The notes beneath the pieces are model-generated. The model made no database searches, was not told the origin of the DNA, and worked only from the letters and a program-made list of their open reading frames with translations. Made by a program: the position numbers and the translations under genes. From Desulforegulaceae bacterium (lineage in GTDB: Bacteria; Desulfobacterota; Desulfobacteria; Desulfobacterales; JACKCP01): a stretch of DNA of 64,000 nt. Shown here one piece after another: positions 27,934 through 39,900 of this stretch (its first letter is position 1; the number at the start of each line of letters is the position of its first letter). Location: positions 124,001-188,000 of the forward strand of contig JAVETN010000001.1 of assembly GCA_034006035.1 (NCBI GenBank), given 5' to 3'.

Positions 27934-29127
27934 ATGGCTAAGGAAAAATTCGCACGTACTAAGCCTCATGTAAACGTTGGAACAATCGGTCATATTGACC
28001 ATGGCAAAACAACTCTTACAGCAGCTATTACAAAGAATTGTGGACTAAAGGGTTGGGCTGATCCAATAGATTATGATAATATTGATAAGGCTCCTGAGGA
28101 AAGAGAAAGAGGGATTACAATTGCTACATCCCATGTTGAGTATGAATCTGAAAACCGTCATTATGCACATGTTGACTGCCCAGGTCATGCTGACTATATC
28201 AAAAACATGATCACAGGTGCTGCCCAGATGGACGGTGCTGTTCTTGTTGTAAGTGCTAACGACGGACCAATGCCCCAGACACGTGAGCATATTCTTCTTG
28301 CACGTCAGGTTGGTGTTCCCAGAATGGTTGTTTTCCTTAATAAGTGTGATATGGTTGATGATGAAGAACTAATTGAGCTGGTTGAAATGGAAATCCAGGA
28401 ACTCCTCGAAGCATATGATTTCTCAGCAGATGATACTCCTATAATCAGAGGAAGTGCTCTAAATGCTCTTTCATCTGAAGATCCAGATGCTCCTGAGTCA
28501 CAATGTATATGGGAGCTTTTAAAAGCACTTGATGAAACAATTCCAGAGCCAGAGCGTTTGGTTGATCTTCCTTTTCTTATGCCTGTTGAAGACGTTTTTT
28601 CAATTTCAGGTCGAGGTACTGTTGTGACCGGAAGAGTTGAAAGAGGTGTTGTTAAGCCGGGTGAAGAGATTGAAATTGTTGGTATCAAGCCTACTATAAA
28701 GACTATTTGTACCGGTGTTGAGATGTTTAGAAAAATTCTTGATGAAGGACTTGCTGGTGATAACGTTGGTCTTCTTCTTCGCGGAACAAAAAGAGAAGAT
28801 GTTGAGCGTGGGCAGGTTTGTGCCAAGCCTGGTTCTATTACGCCCCATACAAAATTCAAGGCAGAAGTTTATATCCTTACAAAAGAAGAAGGTGGAAGAC
28901 ATACTCCTTTCTTTACAGGTTACAGACCTCAGTTTTTCTTCAGAACAACTGATGTGACAGGTATCCTTAACCTTCCTGAAGGTGTGGAAATGGTAATGCC
29001 TGGCGATAACGTAACTATAGACGCAGAACTTATTGCTCCGATAGCTATGGAAAAAGAGCTTAGATTCGCTGTTAGAGAAGGCGGTAGAACAGTTGGTGCA
29101 GGTGTTGTTGCGGATATAATCGAGTAG
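27934..29127 (+). CDS. tuf: Translation elongation factor Tu
   Basis: Delivers aminoacyl-tRNA to the ribosome. The 397-residue protein has P-loop GHIDHGKT, switch [27 protein letters not shown], and domains 2 and 3 ending [12 protein letters not shown]. The canonical length has a few extra residues. A TAGGAGGG site precedes the ATG. It is the only tuf in the window and sits between tRNA genes and rpmG, as in the usual tufB arrangement. The second tuf normally found after fusA is absent from the S7-S10 junction here. Confidence 0.98.
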   Translation: MAKEKFARTKPHVNVGTIGHIDHGKTTLTAAITKNCGLKGWADPIDYDNIDKAPEERERGITIATSHVEYESENRHYAHVDCPGHADYIKNMITGAAQMDGAVLVVSANDGPMPQTREHILLARQVGVPRMVVFLNKCDMVDDEELIELVEMEIQELLEAYDFSADDTPIIRGSALNALSSEDPDAPESQCIWELLKALDETIPEPERLVDLPFLMPVEDVFSISGRGTVVTGRVERGVVKPGEEIEIVGIKPTIKTICTGVEMFRKILDEGLAGDNVGLLLRGTKREDVERGQVCAKPGSITPHTKFKAEVYILTKEEGGRHTPFFTGYRPQFFFRTTDVTGILNLPEGVEMVMPGDNVTIDAELIAPIAMEKELRFAVREGGRTVGAGVVADIIE

Positions 29128-29146
29128 TCCTTGAAGGGGGAGTCCG

Positions 29147-29296
29147 ATGAGAGTTATTATTACATTGGCATGTGATGAGTGCAAACAGAGAAACTATACC
29201 AATACAAAAAATAAGCGGACAACTCCAGATAAACTAGAGTTTCGCAAGTTCTGCAAGTTTTGCGGAAAGCATACATTGCATAAAGAAACTAAATAG
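29147..29296 (+). CDS. rpmG: 50S ribosomal protein L33 (zinc-binding form)
   Basis: The 49-residue protein starts [17 protein letters not shown] and ends in ...KHTLHKETK. It has two CxxC pairs (CDEC and CKFC) forming a zinc ribbon, so it is the C+ type of L33. A GGGGGAG site lies just upstream of the ATG. It lies 19 bases after tuf and before tRNA-Trp, the classical order for this operon. Confidence 0.95.
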   Translation: MRVIITLACDECKQRNYTNTKNKRTTPDKLEFRKFCKFCGKHTLHKETK

Positions 29297-29301
29297 AAGT
29301 T

Positions 29302-29327
29302 AAAGCTGTCTTTTTTGGCAGCTTTTA
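29302..29327 (+). terminator. Hairpin between rpmG and tRNA-Trp
   Basis: AAAGCTGTC pairs with GGCAGCTTT (one G-U pair) around a T6 loop, followed by a single T and then ATGC. The T-tract after the stem is short, so this may be a processing or attenuation hairpin rather than a full terminator. Confidence 0.45.
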
Positions 29328-29330
29328 TGC

Positions 29331-29406
29331 AGGCCAGTAGCTCTAACGGCAGAGCAACGGACTCCAAATCCGAAGGTTGGGGGTTCGAATCCCTCCTGGC
29401 CTGCCA
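29331..29406 (+). tRNA. tRNA-Trp (anticodon CCA)
   Basis: A 76-base cloverleaf. The acceptor AGGCCAG pairs with CTGGCCT, and the anticodon loop is CTCCAAA (CCA) on CGGA/TCCG. T-loop GTTCGAATC and encoded CCA. It sits between rpmG and secE, as in many bacteria. Confidence 0.96.
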
Positions 29407-29438
29407 TTTTTTTGTTTATATGGAGCAGGTGTATATAT

Positions 29439-29777
29439 ATGGGGCGGTTGCATCAAAAAAAAAGCGATCAGGAAAAAAGAGAAAAACGAAAAAAACTTCA
29501 GGATGAGCAGGTTATCACTAAAAGTTCAAAAAAAGCTCAAGTTCCTGCAAAGACATCAAAGCAAGTAAGAGAAACTAAGAAAGACTCTTTTTTCCGTAAA
29601 TCAATAGAGTTTGTAAAAGAGGCCAGAGGCGAGCTTAAGAGAGTTGTATGGCCAGGACGCAAACAAACAATAGCGTCAACAATAATGGTAATAGTTTTTG
29701 TTGCTATTGTATCTTCATTTCTTGGGCTGGCAGATTTTATTCTGTCCGGTCTTATGGCTCTTGTACTCCGGTCATAG
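29439..29777 (+). CDS. secE: Preprotein translocase subunit SecE
   Basis: Small clamp subunit of the SecYEG channel. About 112 residues: a long basic N-terminal extension (Lys/Arg/Gln-rich, about 1-55), then the conserved amphipathic stretch FVKEARGELKRVVWPGRKQT and one transmembrane helix (IMVIVFVAIVSSFLGLADFI). I chose the ATG at 29439, seven bases after an AGGTG element; an in-frame TTG at 29412 just past tRNA-Trp would add nine residues. nusG follows 18 bases later. Confidence 0.92.
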   Translation: MGRLHQKKSDQEKREKRKKLQDEQVITKSSKKAQVPAKTSKQVRETKKDSFFRKSIEFVKEARGELKRVVWPGRKQTIASTIMVIVFVAIVSSFLGLADFILSGLMALVLRS

Positions 29778-29795
29778 ATTTTAGGAGTTTATATT

Positions 29796-30329
29796 TTGAC
29801 GGATTTTAAGTGGTATATCGTACATGTTTACTCGGGTTTTGAAAATCGTGTAAAACTTACTTTGGAAGAAAAAATTTCCATTTCTCCTTTGAAGGATAAA
29901 TTTGGAGAAATTGTTGTTCCAACAGAAACAGTGGTTGAGCTTGTTCAGGGAAAAAAGAAAGAGTCCTCCAGAAAGTTTTATCCTGGTTATATCCTGATAA
30001 ACATGCATCTTACCGATCCTACCTGGCATCTTGTAAACAGTGTGTCCAAGGTTACCGGCTTTCTAGGAAGCAGGAATAAACCAACACCTGTGAGTGATCG
30101 GGAAGTTGAGCAAATTTTAAAGCGAATGGAAGAGGGAAAAGAAAAGCCGCTTCCAAAATACTATTTTGAGTCTGGAGATGAAGTCAGAGTTATTGATGGT
30201 CCATTTACCAATTTTAACGGAACTGTTGAAGAAGTTAATCCCGAAAAGGGAAAAATTAAAGTTCTAGTTAGTATTTTCGGCCGTTCTACACCAGTTGAGC
30301 TTGATTTTGTTCAAGTTAAAAAATTATGA
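29796..30329 (+). CDS. nusG: Transcription termination/antitermination protein NusG
   Basis: It binds RNA polymerase and couples transcription to translation or Rho. The 177-residue protein has an N-terminal NGN domain starting [16 protein letters not shown] and containing [10 protein letters not shown], and a C-terminal KOW domain starting [21 protein letters not shown]. The start is a TTG at 29796 preceded by AGGAG; the start is fixed by the conserved [14 protein letters not shown]-terminus. Confidence 0.97.
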   Translation: MTDFKWYIVHVYSGFENRVKLTLEEKISISPLKDKFGEIVVPTETVVELVQGKKKESSRKFYPGYILINMHLTDPTWHLVNSVSKVTGFLGSRNKPTPVSDREVEQILKRMEEGKEKPLPKYYFESGDEVRVIDGPFTNFNGTVEEVNPEKGKIKVLVSIFGRSTPVELDFVQVKKL

Positions 30330-30357
30330 TATTTTATAAATATTCGGGAGTTTAGTG

Positions 30358-30783
30358 ATGGCGAAGAAAGTTATGGCGCAAATAAAGTTGCAGGTTCAGG
30401 CGGGGAAAGCTAATCCTTCTCCACCTATTGGCCCTGCACTTGGCCAGCATGGCGTAAATATAATGGATTTTTGCAAGGCATTCAATGCTAGAACTCAAGA
30501 CGACGTCGGGATGATTATACCTGTTGTTATTACTGTGTACCAGGATAGAACTTTTACATTTATTACAAAGACTCCTCCTGCTGCTGTTCTTTTAAGAAAA
30601 AGCCTTAAGCTTGAAAAAGGTTCTTCTGAGCCGAACAAGACCAAAGTTGGTAAAATTAAGCGCTCACAGCTTGAAGAAATAGCTCAGGTTAAAATGAAGG
30701 ATTTGAATGCACATGATCTTGAAGCTGCTGTGAAGATAATCGCAGGAACTGCAAGAAGCATGGGTGTTGAAGTTGTAAAATAA
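30358..30783 (+). CDS. rplK: 50S ribosomal protein L11
   Basis: The 141-residue L11 of the GTPase-associated centre begins [32 protein letters not shown] and ends in the family helix [18 protein letters not shown] chose the ATG at 30358, seven bases after GGGAG; a GTG immediately before it (30355) is an alternative. rplA follows in the same transcript. Confidence 0.97.
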   Translation: MAKKVMAQIKLQVQAGKANPSPPIGPALGQHGVNIMDFCKAFNARTQDDVGMIIPVVITVYQDRTFTFITKTPPAAVLLRKSLKLEKGSSEPNKTKVGKIKRSQLEEIAQVKMKDLNAHDLEAAVKIIAGTARSMGVEVVK

Positions 30784-30801
30784 AATTTGAGGGATGGTAA
30801 A

Positions 30802-31509
30802 ATGCCTAAGCGCGGAAAAAAATATTTGGAATCAATTAAAAAAGTTGATCCTGAAAAAATATATTCATTTGAGGAAGGGCTCAAGCTGGCCTTGGATTCA
30901 AGGTATGCAGGTTTTGACGAAACAGTTGATGTTGCATTGAGACTTGGTGTTGATCCAAGACACGCTGATCAGATGGTAAGAGGGTCAGTGGTTCTTCCAA
31001 ATGGTACAGGAAAAGAAGTTAGAGTGCTTGTTTTTGCCAAGGGAGAAAAGGCAAAAGAAGCAGAAGAAGCCGGTGCCGATTATGTAGGAGCTGAAGATTT
31101 CGGTGAAAAAATTCAGGGCGGCTGGCTAGAATTTGATACAGCAATTGCAACTCCTGATATGATGGCAGTTGTTGGTAAGCTGGGTAAAGTACTTGGTCCA
31201 AGAGGTCTTATGCCCAACCCTAAAAGTGGAACTGTAACTATGGATGTTGCAAAGGCAGTTAGTGAAGCTAAAGCCGGTAAAATCGACTTTAGAGTAGAAA
31301 AAGCTGGAATTGTCCATACGATTGTTGGCAAGTCATCTTTTGGGTCTGAAAAACTTATGGAAAATCTTAAATCTTTGCTTGATACTGTTCAGAAACTTAA
31401 GCCTTCTTCAAGTAAAGGAGTTTATTTTAAAAGCATTGCTTTATCTACGACAATGGGTCCTGGTGTAAAGTTGGATCCTGCAGAAATAAAAGATTTGTTA
31501 AAAATATAA
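30802..31509 (+). CDS. rplA: 50S ribosomal protein L1
   Basis: The 235-residue protein of the L1 stalk also acts as translational repressor of its own operon in many bacteria. The conserved segments [20 protein letters not shown] and [22 protein letters not shown] are present. The ATG at 30802 lies eight bases after GAGGG and gives the family length; an upstream TTG at 30787 is in frame but unlikely. Confidence 0.97.
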   Translation: MPKRGKKYLESIKKVDPEKIYSFEEGLKLALDSRYAGFDETVDVALRLGVDPRHADQMVRGSVVLPNGTGKEVRVLVFAKGEKAKEAEEAGADYVGAEDFGEKIQGGWLEFDTAIATPDMMAVVGKLGKVLGPRGLMPNPKSGTVTMDVAKAVSEAKAGKIDFRVEKAGIVHTIVGKSSFGSEKLMENLKSLLDTVQKLKPSSSKGVYFKSIALSTTMGPGVKLDPAEIKDLLKI

Positions 31510-31514
31510 TTAAT

Positions 31515-31625
31515 TACTGTCAAAGACAGTAGGTACACTTTAATGTGTATAACGGCTTTGCCGGCCTACCGAGGCGGTTATCAAGTTTTGGCCTGGCTGG
31601 CACCTCTGTTGTTATTTTATTGAAA
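31515..31625 (+). ncRNA. Ribosomal protein L10 leader
   Basis: The gap before rplJ has the known L10-leader layout: CAAAGACAGTAGG at its start pairs toward CCTACCGAGGC, with an internal CGGC-TTT-GCCG hairpin and a following GGCCTGGCTGGCACC element. In bacteria the L10-(L7/L12) complex binds this RNA and represses its own translation. The boundaries are approximate. Confidence 0.75.
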
Positions 31626-31642
31626 GGAGGTGTGAATACAAG

Positions 31643-32164
31643 ATGAAAAGATCACAAAAAGAAATTGTTGCTAATGAGCTTCATGAATGTCTGAAAAAAT
31701 CAGAAATATCAATTCTTGCTGATTATAAAGGAGTTGATGTAGAAGGTCTGAATTCTCTTAGAAGACAGCTTAGAGAAGCTAATTCAAGAATTCAGGTTGT
31801 TAAGAATACTTTGCTGAGAAGAGCAGCGGAAGGTACTCAAACAGCTGAACTCAAAGATTTTTTTACAGGTCCGAACTCTATCACCACTACGGAAAATGAT
31901 CCAGTTTCCCCAGCAAAAATTCTTATCAAATTTGCAGAAGATAATAAAAAGTTTGAGCTTAAAGCTGCGGTTTTAGATGGAAAGCTTTTAGATCCTGAGC
32001 AGATTAAAACTTTGTCAAAACTTCCGTCAAAAGAAGTTCTTTTGTCACAGTTCTTGTCTGTGTTGAATGCTGTACCTACAGGACTAGTTACTGTTTTAAC
32101 CGGTGTTCAAAGGAATTTTCTTAATGTTGTAACTGCAATTAAAGAAAAAAAAGAAAACGAATAA
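31643..32164 (+). CDS. rplJ: 50S ribosomal protein L10
   Basis: The 173-residue protein forms the base of the L7/L12 stalk. The N-terminal domain has ILADYKGVDVEGLNSLRRQLREA and VVKNTLLRRA, and the C-terminal helix binds L12 dimers. A strong AAAGGAGGTG precedes the ATG. Upstream is the L10 leader, so synthesis is probably autoregulated. rplL follows 40 bases later. Confidence 0.97.
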   Translation: MKRSQKEIVANELHECLKKSEISILADYKGVDVEGLNSLRRQLREANSRIQVVKNTLLRRAAEGTQTAELKDFFTGPNSITTTENDPVSPAKILIKFAEDNKKFELKAAVLDGKLLDPEQIKTLSKLPSKEVLLSQFLSVLNAVPTGLVTVLTGVQRNFLNVVTAIKEKKENE

Positions 32165-32204
32165 TTTAATTAAAATATAATCAATTATTTAGGAGTTTAT
32201 AGAA

Positions 32205-32588
32205 ATGGCTGAAATTACAAAAGAAGATGTAATTGAATATCTTTCAAATTTAACAGTACTTGAACTATCTGAGCTAGTTAAGGATTTAGAAGAAAAATTT
32301 GGTGTATCTGCTGCAGCTCCAGTCGCAGCAATGCCTATGGGCGTTGTTGCTGATGCTGGTGCTGCTGTTGAAGAGCAAACTGAGTTTGACGTTATTCTTA
32401 AGGCTGCCGGTGATAAGAAAATCAACGTTATCAAAGAAGTTAGAAAAATCACAGGTCTTGGTCTTAAAGAAGCAAAAGCGCTTGTTGATGAAGCACCAAA
32501 ACCGGTTAAAGAAGGGATTGCTAAAGAAGACGCTCAGAAAATCAAAGAAGAGCTTGAAGCAGTCGGAGCCGAAATCGAGCTTAAATAG
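32205..32588 (+). CDS. rplL: 50S ribosomal protein L7/L12
   Basis: The 127-residue flexible stalk protein recruits translation factors. The N-terminal dimerisation helices are followed by an Ala-rich hinge ([12 protein letters not shown]...GAAVEEQ). The C-terminal domain has [40 protein letters not shown] precedes the ATG. It is the most acidic protein of the operon, as expected. Confidence 0.98.
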   Translation: MAEITKEDVIEYLSNLTVLELSELVKDLEEKFGVSAAAPVAAMPMGVVADAGAAVEEQTEFDVILKAAGDKKINVIKEVRKITGLGLKEAKALVDEAPKPVKEGIAKEDAQKIKEELEAVGAEIELK

Positions 32589-32611
32589 CTTTGTTAGATA
32601 TTGTATTTTAT

Positions 32612-32648
32612 TGACGGAACTGGCTTTTGCAGGTCAGTTCCGTATTTT
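32612..32648 (+). terminator. Hairpin in the rplL-rpoB gap (possible attenuator)
   Basis: ACGGAACTG (32614-32622) pairs with CAGTTCCGT (32635-32643), followed by ATTTTG. The T-tract is weak, which fits the partial terminator known from the rplL-rpoB junction of other bacteria. The remaining about 210 bases up to rpoB are AT-rich without a clear promoter. Confidence 0.6.
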
Positions 32649-32860
32649 GTTATTGGAAATTGTAAATAACAAAATACCTTTCCAAGAATAAATTTAGTAT
32701 TTGAGTTACAACCGTTTTCGAGTTTGTTAGAAATGTTTATTCATTATCAGGCTCTTATTTCTATTTCTTATTTTTAATATAAAAAACTTATAAAACGGTT
32801 TTGTTCAGCCATTAATAAAAGTCTGTATTTTATTAAATACCAAATCCATATGGAGTAGCC

Positions 32861-35800
32861 ATGTCCGGAAATCCTGTATCAATTAAGCGTTTTAGAAAAA
32901 CATTCGGAAGGAAGGAAAATGTGTATGATATTCCGGATCTTATTGGAATGCAAAGGGAATCATACGAACGTTTTCTTCAGATGAATCTTCCCCCAGAAAA
33001 AAGAGAAGAAAAAGGTATCCAGTCTGTTTTCAAGTCTGTTTTTCCTATTAGAGACTTTACAGGTACCGCTTCCCTTGAATTTGTTTCTTATGATTTTGGA
33101 GAAGTAAAGCATAGTGAGCAGGAATGTCTTCAGCGGGGGATGACTTACGAAATTTCTTTAAGAATTCGTGTCCGCCTGGTAGTTTACGATGTAGACAAGG
33201 AAAACGATACTTCAAGTATAAGGGATATAAAGGAACAGGAAATATATTTCGGTACTATTCCGCTGATGACAAAGAGGGGAACTTTTATTGTCAATGGAAC
33301 AGAAAGAGCTGTTGTAAGCCAGCTTCACAGATCTTCAGGTGTGTTTTTTGATCATGATAAAGGTAAAACTCATTCAAGCGGAAAGATAATATATACAGCA
33401 AGAGTTATCCCTGTTCGCGGTTCATGGATTGATATGGAAATTGATCCAAAAGATATTCTTAACATAAGAATAGACAGGAGAAGAAAATTTCCTATTTCTG
33501 TTCTTTTCAAAGCTTTTGGTTATTCAGCAGAAGATTTGCTTTCTTATTTTTATAAAAATGAAAAAATTAGATTTAGAGACGGTGTATATATAAGGGATTT
33601 TGACGAAGCCAAGCTAAAAGGCAAGAGAGCTGGTTTTGACATAATTGATCCGGAAACTGGTGAGGTAGCTGTTAAGAAAGGTCGCCTTTTTACAAAGCGG
33701 GCATTAAGGCAGCTTTCGAAAAGTGGAATAAAAGAGCTTCCTACAGGCACTGAAGAAATTGTTCAAAAAGGACTGGCCAAATCTGTTGTAGATCCTAAAA
33801 CAGAAGAGGTAATTGCAAATGCAGGTGATTTAATTGATGAAGAACTTTTGGAAAAATTTCAGGAAGCCGGGGTTGATTCTTTTGACTTGCTTTATGTTGA
33901 TGCAGCATATAGTGCCGATTCCATAAGAAAAACAATTTCTGTTGATAAAGTTGAAACAAGAGATGAAGCTCTTGTGGAAATATATAGAATTCTTCGTCCT
34001 GGAAATCCTCCAACTCCTGAGGTTGCCCAGGATTTTATAGATCACCTTTTTTTTAGCGGTTCATATTATGATCTTTCCGGTGTCGGAAGAATGAAGCTAA
34101 ATCACAGACTTAGAATAAACACAGACATCGGCCTTAGGACTTTGAGAAAAGAAGATATTCTTCTTACTGCAAAGACTCTTGTTGAATTAAGAGATACCCA
34201 GGGGCCGGTAGACGACATTGATCATTTAGGTAATAGAAGGGTCAGGGCGGTTGGTGAACTTCTTGAAAATCAGTACAGAATCGGTCTTGTAAGAATGGAG
34301 AGGGCAATCAAGGAAAGAATGAGCATGCAGGAAATCGATGCTCTTATGCCCCATGATCTAATAAATTCAAAACCTGTTTCAGCTGTTGTAAGGGAGTTTT
34401 TTGGAACAAGTCAGCTTTCACAATTTATGGATCAGACAAACCCGCTTTCTGAAACTACTCACAAAAGAAGGCTTTCAGCTCTAGGACCAGGCGGTCTTAC
34501 AAGAGAAAGGGCAGGCTTTGAAGTTAGGGACGTTCATCCGTCCCATTATGGAAGAATTTGTCCCATTGAAACTCCTGAAGGGCCAAACATTGGACTAATT
34601 GTTTCTCTTTGTACTTTTGCCAAAGTAAATGACTTTGGTTTTATTGAAACTCCTTTTCGAATTGTAAAAGATACAAAAGTAACAAAAGAAATTAAGCATT
34701 TGAGTGCTTTTGAAGAAAAAGAAATCCCAATAGCTCAGGCTAACGCACGAATAGGAGAAGACGGTCATTTCATAGATCCTATAATAAATTCAAGGGTAGC
34801 CGGTGATGTTGAGCAGGTACCAAAAGAAGAAGTTGAGCTCATGGATATTTCACCAAACCAGATAGTAAGTGTATCTGCATCTCTTATCCCTTTTCTTGAA
34901 AGTGATGACGCAAACCGTGCTCTTATGGGTTCAAATATGCAGCGTCAGGCTGTACCGCTTATAAAAAGCGAAGCTCCTCTTGTGGGAACCGGTGTTGAGG
35001 GTGTTGTAGCAAGGGACTCCGGGGTCACTGTTGTAGCAGAACATGATGGGGAGGTTGTTGATGTAGATTCTTCAAGAATTGTAGTTAAGCACGATTTTGA
35101 TGAAACAGGAAAAGTACCGGGCTGTACTATTTATAGTTTGTCCAAATTTAATCGTACAAACCAGAATACCTGCTTTAACCACAAGGTTATAGTTCAAAAG
35201 AATGAAAAAGTTAAAAAAGGCCAGATAATTGCTGATGGTCCTTCAACTGAAAGAGGGGAACTTGGCCTAGGAAAGAATGTTACCATAGCTTTTATGCCAT
35301 GGGGAGGGTATAATTTTGAGGACTCAATCCTTGTAAGTGAAAGTCTTGTAAAAGACGGGACATTTACCTCAGTTCATATTGAAGAATTTGAAGTTGTTGC
35401 AAGGGATACTAAGCTTGGCAAGGAAGAAATTACAAGGGACATTCCAAACGTAGGGGAAGAAGCCCTCAAAAATCTTGATGAAAGTGGAATTATAAAGCTT
35501 GGTTCTCCAGTTGTTTCAGGTGATATTCTTGTTGGAAAGGTAACTCCAAAAGGTGAAACCCAGCTTTCACCGGAAGAAAAGCTTTTAAGGGCAATTTTTG
35601 GAGAAAAAGCCGGAGATGTAAAAGATACTTCACTTAAGATTCCTCCTGGGGTTGAAGGGGTTGTTATTGATGCCAAGGTTTTTTCAAGAAGAGGAGTTGA
35701 CAAGGATCAGCGCACAAGGAAAATTGAAGATAAAGAAATAGCAGTTCTTGAGAAAAACAGGGATGATAAAATAAGTGTAATCGAGGTTGCAGCCAAGGAA

Positions 35801-36961
35801 AGGCTGATAGAGATTACCCAAAACCTTGAGGCAGGTGCCAACCTTGTCAAGAATAAAAATACCTTAATAAAAAAGGGTGAGCCAGTCTCTTCTGACTTTA
35901 TTAATAAATTCAGCCTTGAAGAACTTGAAGGGATAATTGTTTCAGACGATGAAGCAACCGAAAGAATTGATTCTTTAATTGAGCTTGCAAAAAACGAAAT
36001 TGTTTTAGCAAAAAAAGAGTTTGATGATCAGGTAAGTCATTTTGAAAAAGGAGACGATCTTCCTCCTGGTGTGATAAAAATGATCAAGGTTTATGTTGCC
36101 ATGAAAAGAGTCTTATCAGTTGGTGACAAAATGGCTGGTCGACATGGGAACAAAGGTGTTGTTTCAAGGATTTTGCCCATTGAGGATCTTCCTTTTTTCA
36201 AAGATGGAACTCCTGTAGACATGGTTTTAAACCCCCTTGGTGTTCCTTCCCGAATGAACGTAGGGCAGATTTTGGAAATTCATCTTGGCCGTGCGGCAAG
36301 GGCCCTTGGTTATCAAATTGAAGAAATGCTTGAAATGAAAAGAGCTGATCTTTTAAGGGAAAAACTTGAAAGAATTTTTAGTGATAACCCAATAGAATTG
36401 GAAAAAATCAACCAAGCTGACGAGGAAGATATTTTTGATTTCGGCAAGGAGTTTAAAAATGGTGTCCATGTTGCGACTCCGGTTTTTGATGGTGCCTTGG
36501 AGCCGGAAATCAACTCCCTTCTCAAAGAAGGCGGTGCTTCTCCTCTTGGACAGGAGATCTTGTATGACGGAAGGACAGGGCTTCCCTTTGAAGGAGCTGT
36601 AACTGTCGGGACCATGTATATGCTTAAACTTCACCATCTGGTAGATGACAAGCTCCATGCAAGGTCAATCGGGCCTTATTCACTTGTTACTCAGCAGCCT
36701 CTTGGGGGTAAAGCTCAATTCGGGGGGCAAAGACTTGGAGAGATGGAAGTATGGGCAATGGAAGCATATGGAGCTGCCTATGCACTTCAGGAGTTTCTTA
36801 CAGTCAAGTCAGACGACATGGCCGGTAGAACAAGAATGTATGAAAAAATAGTAAAAGGCCAGAATATGCTTGAACCCGGGCTTCCTGAATCTTTCAAGGT
36901 TCTGATTAAAGAACTTCAAAGCCTTGGACTTGATATGAGCCTGATTGAAAGTGACAACTAA
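32861..36961 (+). CDS. rpoB: DNA-directed RNA polymerase subunit beta
   Basis: 1366 residues, full length. The rifampicin region reads [33 protein letters not shown], the form expected for drug sensitivity. Also present are [21 protein letters not shown], the [13 protein letters not shown] motif and the C-terminal clamp segment [19 protein letters not shown] charged insertion near residues 225-365 corresponds to the usual proteobacterial lineage-specific insert. rpoC follows after an AAGGAGGG site, 12 bases past the stop. Confidence 0.98.
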   Translation: MSGNPVSIKRFRKTFGRKENVYDIPDLIGMQRESYERFLQMNLPPEKREEKGIQSVFKSVFPIRDFTGTASLEFVSYDFGEVKHSEQECLQRGMTYEISLRIRVRLVVYDVDKENDTSSIRDIKEQEIYFGTIPLMTKRGTFIVNGTERAVVSQLHRSSGVFFDHDKGKTHSSGKIIYTARVIPVRGSWIDMEIDPKDILNIRIDRRRKFPISVLFKAFGYSAEDLLSYFYKNEKIRFRDGVYIRDFDEAKLKGKRAGFDIIDPETGEVAVKKGRLFTKRALRQLSKSGIKELPTGTEEIVQKGLAKSVVDPKTEEVIANAGDLIDEELLEKFQEAGVDSFDLLYVDAAYSADSIRKTISVDKVETRDEALVEIYRILRPGNPPTPEVAQDFIDHLFFSGSYYDLSGVGRMKLNHRLRINTDIGLRTLRKEDILLTAKTLVELRDTQGPVDDIDHLGNRRVRAVGELLENQYRIGLVRMERAIKERMSMQEIDALMPHDLINSKPVSAVVREFFGTSQLSQFMDQTNPLSETTHKRRLSALGPGGLTRERAGFEVRDVHPSHYGRICPIETPEGPNIGLIVSLCTFAKVNDFGFIETPFRIVKDTKVTKEIKHLSAFEEKEIPIAQANARIGEDGHFIDPIINSRVAGDVEQVPKEEVELMDISPNQIVSVSASLIPFLESDDANRALMGSNMQRQAVPLIKSEAPLVGTGVEGVVARDSGVTVVAEHDGEVVDVDSSRIVVKHDFDETGKVPGCTIYSLSKFNRTNQNTCFNHKVIVQKNEKVKKGQIIADGPSTERGELGLGKNVTIAFMPWGGYNFEDSILVSESLVKDGTFTSVHIEEFEVVARDTKLGKEEITRDIPNVGEEALKNLDESGIIKLGSPVVSGDILVGKVTPKGETQLSPEEKLLRAIFGEKAGDVKDTSLKIPPGVEGVVIDAKVFSRRGVDKDQRTRKIEDKEIAVLEKNRDDKISVIEVAAKERLIEITQNLEAGANLVKNKNTLIKKGEPVSSDFINKFSLEELEGIIVSDDEATERIDSLIELAKNEIVLAKKEFDDQVSHFEKGDDLPPGVIKMIKVYVAMKRVLSVGDKMAGRHGNKGVVSRILPIEDLPFFKDGTPVDMVLNPLGVPSRMNVGQILEIHLGRAARALGYQIEEMLEMKRADLLREKLERIFSDNPIELEKINQADEEDIFDFGKEFKNGVHVATPVFDGALEPEINSLLKEGGASPLGQEILYDGRTGLPFEGAVTVGTMYMLKLHHLVDDKLHARSIGPYSLVTQQPLGGKAQFGGQRLGEMEVWAMEAYGAAYALQEFLTVKSDDMAGRTRMYEKIVKGQNMLEPGLPESFKVLIKELQSLGLDMSLIESDN

Positions 36962-36973
36962 GGAGGGTTAATA

Positions 36974-39900
36974 GTGGACTCAATATATGATTTTTTTGCC
37001 AAACCCACTGATCCAAAGCGTTATGAAGGTGTAAAGATTGCACTTGCATCTCCAGAAACAATAAGAGAATGGTCTAACGGCGAAATAACAAAACCTGAAA
37101 CAATAAACTACAGAACATTCAAACCTGAAAGGGACGGCCTTTTTTGTGCCAAGATTTTTGGTCCTACAAAGGACTATGAATGTAACTGTGGAAAATATAA
37201 GAGAATGAAACACCGCGGAGTTGTTTGCGAAAAATGTGGTGTCGAGGTGATTCAGTCCAAGGTAAGAAGAGACAGAATGGCTCATATTGAGCTGGTAACT
37301 TCGGTTTCTCACATATGGTTTCTTAAAAGTTTACCCAGTAAAATAGGGAACCTTCTTGATATTACTTTGAAAAATCTTGAAAAAGTATTGTATTTTGACT
37401 GTTTTGTTGTCTTGGATCCTAAGGATACAGGAATGAAAAAGATGCAGCTTCTTTCAGATGAAAAATATCAGGAAGCCCTTGATCTTTATGGAGACAATTC
37501 TTTTGAGGCTGGAATTGGTGCAGAATCAGTAAAGAAATTGCTTGAAGAAATCAATCTTGAAGAAATTTATTCTGATTTAAAAGAAGAGGTTAAGCTGACC
37601 AAATCAGTTGCAAAAAAACAAAAGATTGCAAAAAGAATGAAGATTGTTGATGCTTTCAGAAGCTCAGGAGTGAATCCAGCCTGGATGATAATGGATGTTG
37701 TTCCTGTTCTTCCTCCTGATTTAAGACCTCTTGTTCCTCTTGAAGGCGGACGTTTTGCAACCTCAGATTTAAATGATCTCTACAGAAGAGTGATTAACAG
37801 AAACAACAGGCTTAAGCGTCTTGTGGAGCTTAATGCTCCTGATATTATAGTTAGAAATGAAAAAAGAATGCTTCAGGAAGCTGTTGATGTTCTTTTTGAC
37901 AATGGAAGACACGGAAGGGTGGTAACCGGTTCAAATAAAAGACCTTTAAAGTCTCTTTCGGATACCTTAAAAGGAAAGCAGGGTCGGTTTCGTCAAAACC
38001 TTCTTGGAAAGCGTGTTGATTATTCAGGGCGTACAGTTATTGTTGTGGGACCTCAGCTCAGACTTCATCAATGCGGGCTTCCCAAAAAAATGGCCCTGGA
38101 ACTTTTCAAACCTTTTATTTACCACCACCTTGAGCAAAAAGGCATAGTTTCAACTGTTAAGAGTGCTAAAAAAATGGTTGAAAAGGAAACTCCGGAAGTA
38201 TGGGATACCCTTGAAGAGGTGGTTAATGAATACCCTGTAATGCTTAACAGAGCTCCAACTCTTCATAGACTTGGTATTCAGGCTTTTGAGCCGGTTCTTA
38301 TCGAAGGAAAAGCCATAAGGCTGCATCCTCTTGTTTGTACAGCATTTAACGCAGACTTTGACGGCGATCAAATGGCAGTTCATCTTCCGCTTTCTATAGA
38401 GTCTCATATTGAAGCAAGGGTGTTGATGCTTTCCAGTAACAATATTTTGTCTCCGGCAAACGGTTCTCCTATAATTGTTCCAACCCAGGACATTGTTCTT
38501 GGTCTTTATTATCTTACTCAAAGCATTCCTGGTGATAAAGGTGAAGGCACCTTGTTTTCATCTCCTGATGAAGTAAGAATTGCTTTTGATTCAGGAAAGG
38601 TTGGAATGCATGCTTCAATAAAAGTAAGAATGAGGAATGGTGAAAAATACGATACAACTGTGGGAAGAATTCTTTTGTGGGAAGTGATTCCTGACAATAG
38701 CGTATTTTCATTTAATCACATCCAAACTGCTTCTGAAGATAAAGCTTTGCAGGCTGTGGAAAAAATTAAGAATGGTGAAATATCTTTTCTTGAATCAGCA
38801 GATAAGATTTCAGAAGGCCCCTTAAAAAAGGAAGGCCACTTTCTAGGAAAATTTTCATTAAAGGATTTTGAAAATCAATTTTCTTTTAAAGGTTCGGAAG
38901 CCATAGAAATTTTTATAAAAGATGCAGGGCAGATAGCAGGACCTTATTTTGACGGTGATAATTATCATCTTTTTGAAGTAAAAGATCGGGAAGACGGAGT
39001 TCCTTTTGAATTAGTCAATACCCAAATGAATAAAAAAACAATAAGGGAGTTAATTGACTATACCTATAGATACACCGGAACCAAAAACACTGTAATTCTG
39101 GCCGACCGACTTAAAGATCTTGGGTACGAAATGGGCACAATTGGAGGCCTTTCAATTTCAATTAATGATATGATTATCCCTGAAAGTAAATGGGATATTA
39201 TAAAATCTTCTGAAGACAAAGTAGGCGAAATAAACAGGCAGTATACAGAAGGTCTTATTACCCAGGGTGAAAAGTACAACAAGGTAGTAGATATCTGGGC
39301 AAAAACAACAGATGATATTGCTGAAGCAATGATGAAATATATGGATAAACCTCCTGTAATAGATCCAGATTCTGATGATCCTGATTCAGGAAGGATGAAT
39401 GCTATTTTCATGATGGCCGATTCCGGAGCAAGAGGCAGTAAAGATCAGATGAGGCAGCTTGCAGGAATGAGAGGGCTTATGGCCAAACCTTCGGGTGAAA
39501 TTATTGAAACTCCTATTACAGCAAACTTTAGGGAAGGCCTTTCAGTTCTTCAGTATTTTACTTCCACCCATGGTGCAAGAAAAGGTCTTGCAGATACAGC
39601 TCTTAAAACTGCCAACTCAGGTTACCTTACAAGAAGGCTTGCTGATGTAGCCCAGGATTGCATGGTCACAGAAGATGACTGTAAGACAATGCTTGGTATT
39701 GAAGTTGAGCCGCTTACTGAGGGTGGTGAAGTGATTCAGGAGCTTGGAGAAAGAATTCTTGGAAGAGTTACCTCAGAAGATGTTCTGGATCCTTTTACTG
39801 ATGAAGTTATTGTACCTGCTGGTATTGAGCTAAATGAGCTTGATGTTAAAGAAATTGATAAAGCAGGAGTTAAGAAAATAAAAATTCGCTCTGTACTTAC

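Noticed and set aside
28305-29184. Long minus-strand open frames opposite tuf
   Set aside because: Shadows caused by the codon bias of a highly expressed gene.
38696-38992. RpoC insertion considered as a frameshift or assembly chimera
   Set aside because: The reading frame is continuous on both sides, codon use matches the rest of rpoC, and the flanks join at a conserved point.
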